This document shows, piece after piece, positions 63,954 to 64,000 of a stretch of DNA of 64,000 bases (positions within the stretch are counted from its first letter, which is position 1; every line of letters starts with the position of its first letter). The position numbers and the translations under genes are program-made. The stretch is from positions 1 through 64,000 of the forward strand of contig CASFNA010000023.1 in assembly GCA_949295905.1 (NCBI GenBank), given 5' to 3'. This DNA is from an uncultured Prevotellaceae bacterium (GTDB lineage: Bacteria > Bacteroidota > Bacteroidia > Bacteroidales > Bacteroidaceae). The notes beneath the pieces were generated by a model. The model had not been told where the DNA came from, searched no databases, and worked only from the letters and a program-made list of their open reading frames with translations.

Positions 63954-64000
63954 CGGTGAAGTTGCCACACTATATACAATGACGCTTACATATGGATTTA

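Noticed and set aside
63979-64000. Possible start of another gene (ATG at 63979)
   Set aside because: Only seven codons are visible before the window ends, so no gene can be supported.

Overview
The window is chromosomal DNA from a member of the Bacteroidales, most likely Prevotellaceae or a near relative. I infer this from gene content and signals, not from a database match. The signals are many promoters with a TAnnTTTG -7 box and a TTTG/TTG -33 element, an S16 with a long acidic/basic tail, a lipoprotein TamA relative (TamL-like), serine palmitoyltransferase, a full menaquinone gene run, and a homoserine kinase step apparently supplied by a phosphoglycerate-mutase-like protein.

Layout. 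1-96: 3' end of a 5S rRNA and its terminator. 0.4-12 kb: SpoU/TrmH RNA methyltransferase, TamL-like Omp85 protein, small lipoprotein, metallo-beta-lactamase-fold hydrolase, DUF4923 protein, rpsP, a giant tamB and a DUF4861 protein. 12-19 kb: a leucine/isoleucine operon (leuA, leuC, leuD, a citramalate/isopropylmalate synthase paralogue, leuB) behind a short branched-chain-rich leader peptide and a hairpin terminator that look like a ribosome-mediated attenuator. 19-25 kb: zinc alcohol dehydrogenase, hot-dog thioesterase, LysM glucosaminidase, uvrA. 25-27 kb: an AT-rich island with a frameshifted nuclease-like gene and a very short HTH gene, next to tRNA-Gly and tRNA-Thr. 28-38 kb: YgiQ radical-SAM protein, PP2C-like phosphatase, phytase-like esterase, tRNA-Pro, serine palmitoyltransferase and a divergent lipid kinase, FAD oxidoreductase, alpha/beta hydrolase. 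38.5-43.6 kb: threonine operon (thrA, PGM-like kinase, thrC). 43.8-51.4 kb (minus strand): DUF1232, cupin, RluA-type pseudouridine synthase, a 50-residue membrane protein and menF-D-B-C-E. 51.5-64 kb: small membrane protein, YihY/BrkB, RNase P RNA, cytidine deaminase, AddB-like nuclease, rpsA, FHA protein, HU/SPOR protein, rfbC and a lipoprotein.

The main unexplained signal lies between genes. Eight intergenic regions carry tandem arrays of strongly diverged 22-bp units around a near-palindromic core (about AAAGRCCGTCTTTTG). The phase holds at 22 bp over four to thirteen units, and none lies inside a recognised gene. A second, separate AT-rich inverted repeat (TGAAAAATGAATAATGAA type) occurs at three loci.

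All calls come from reading the sequence and its translations. No searches were run. Family names are from memory of motifs, and promoter, terminator and attenuator calls are predictions.
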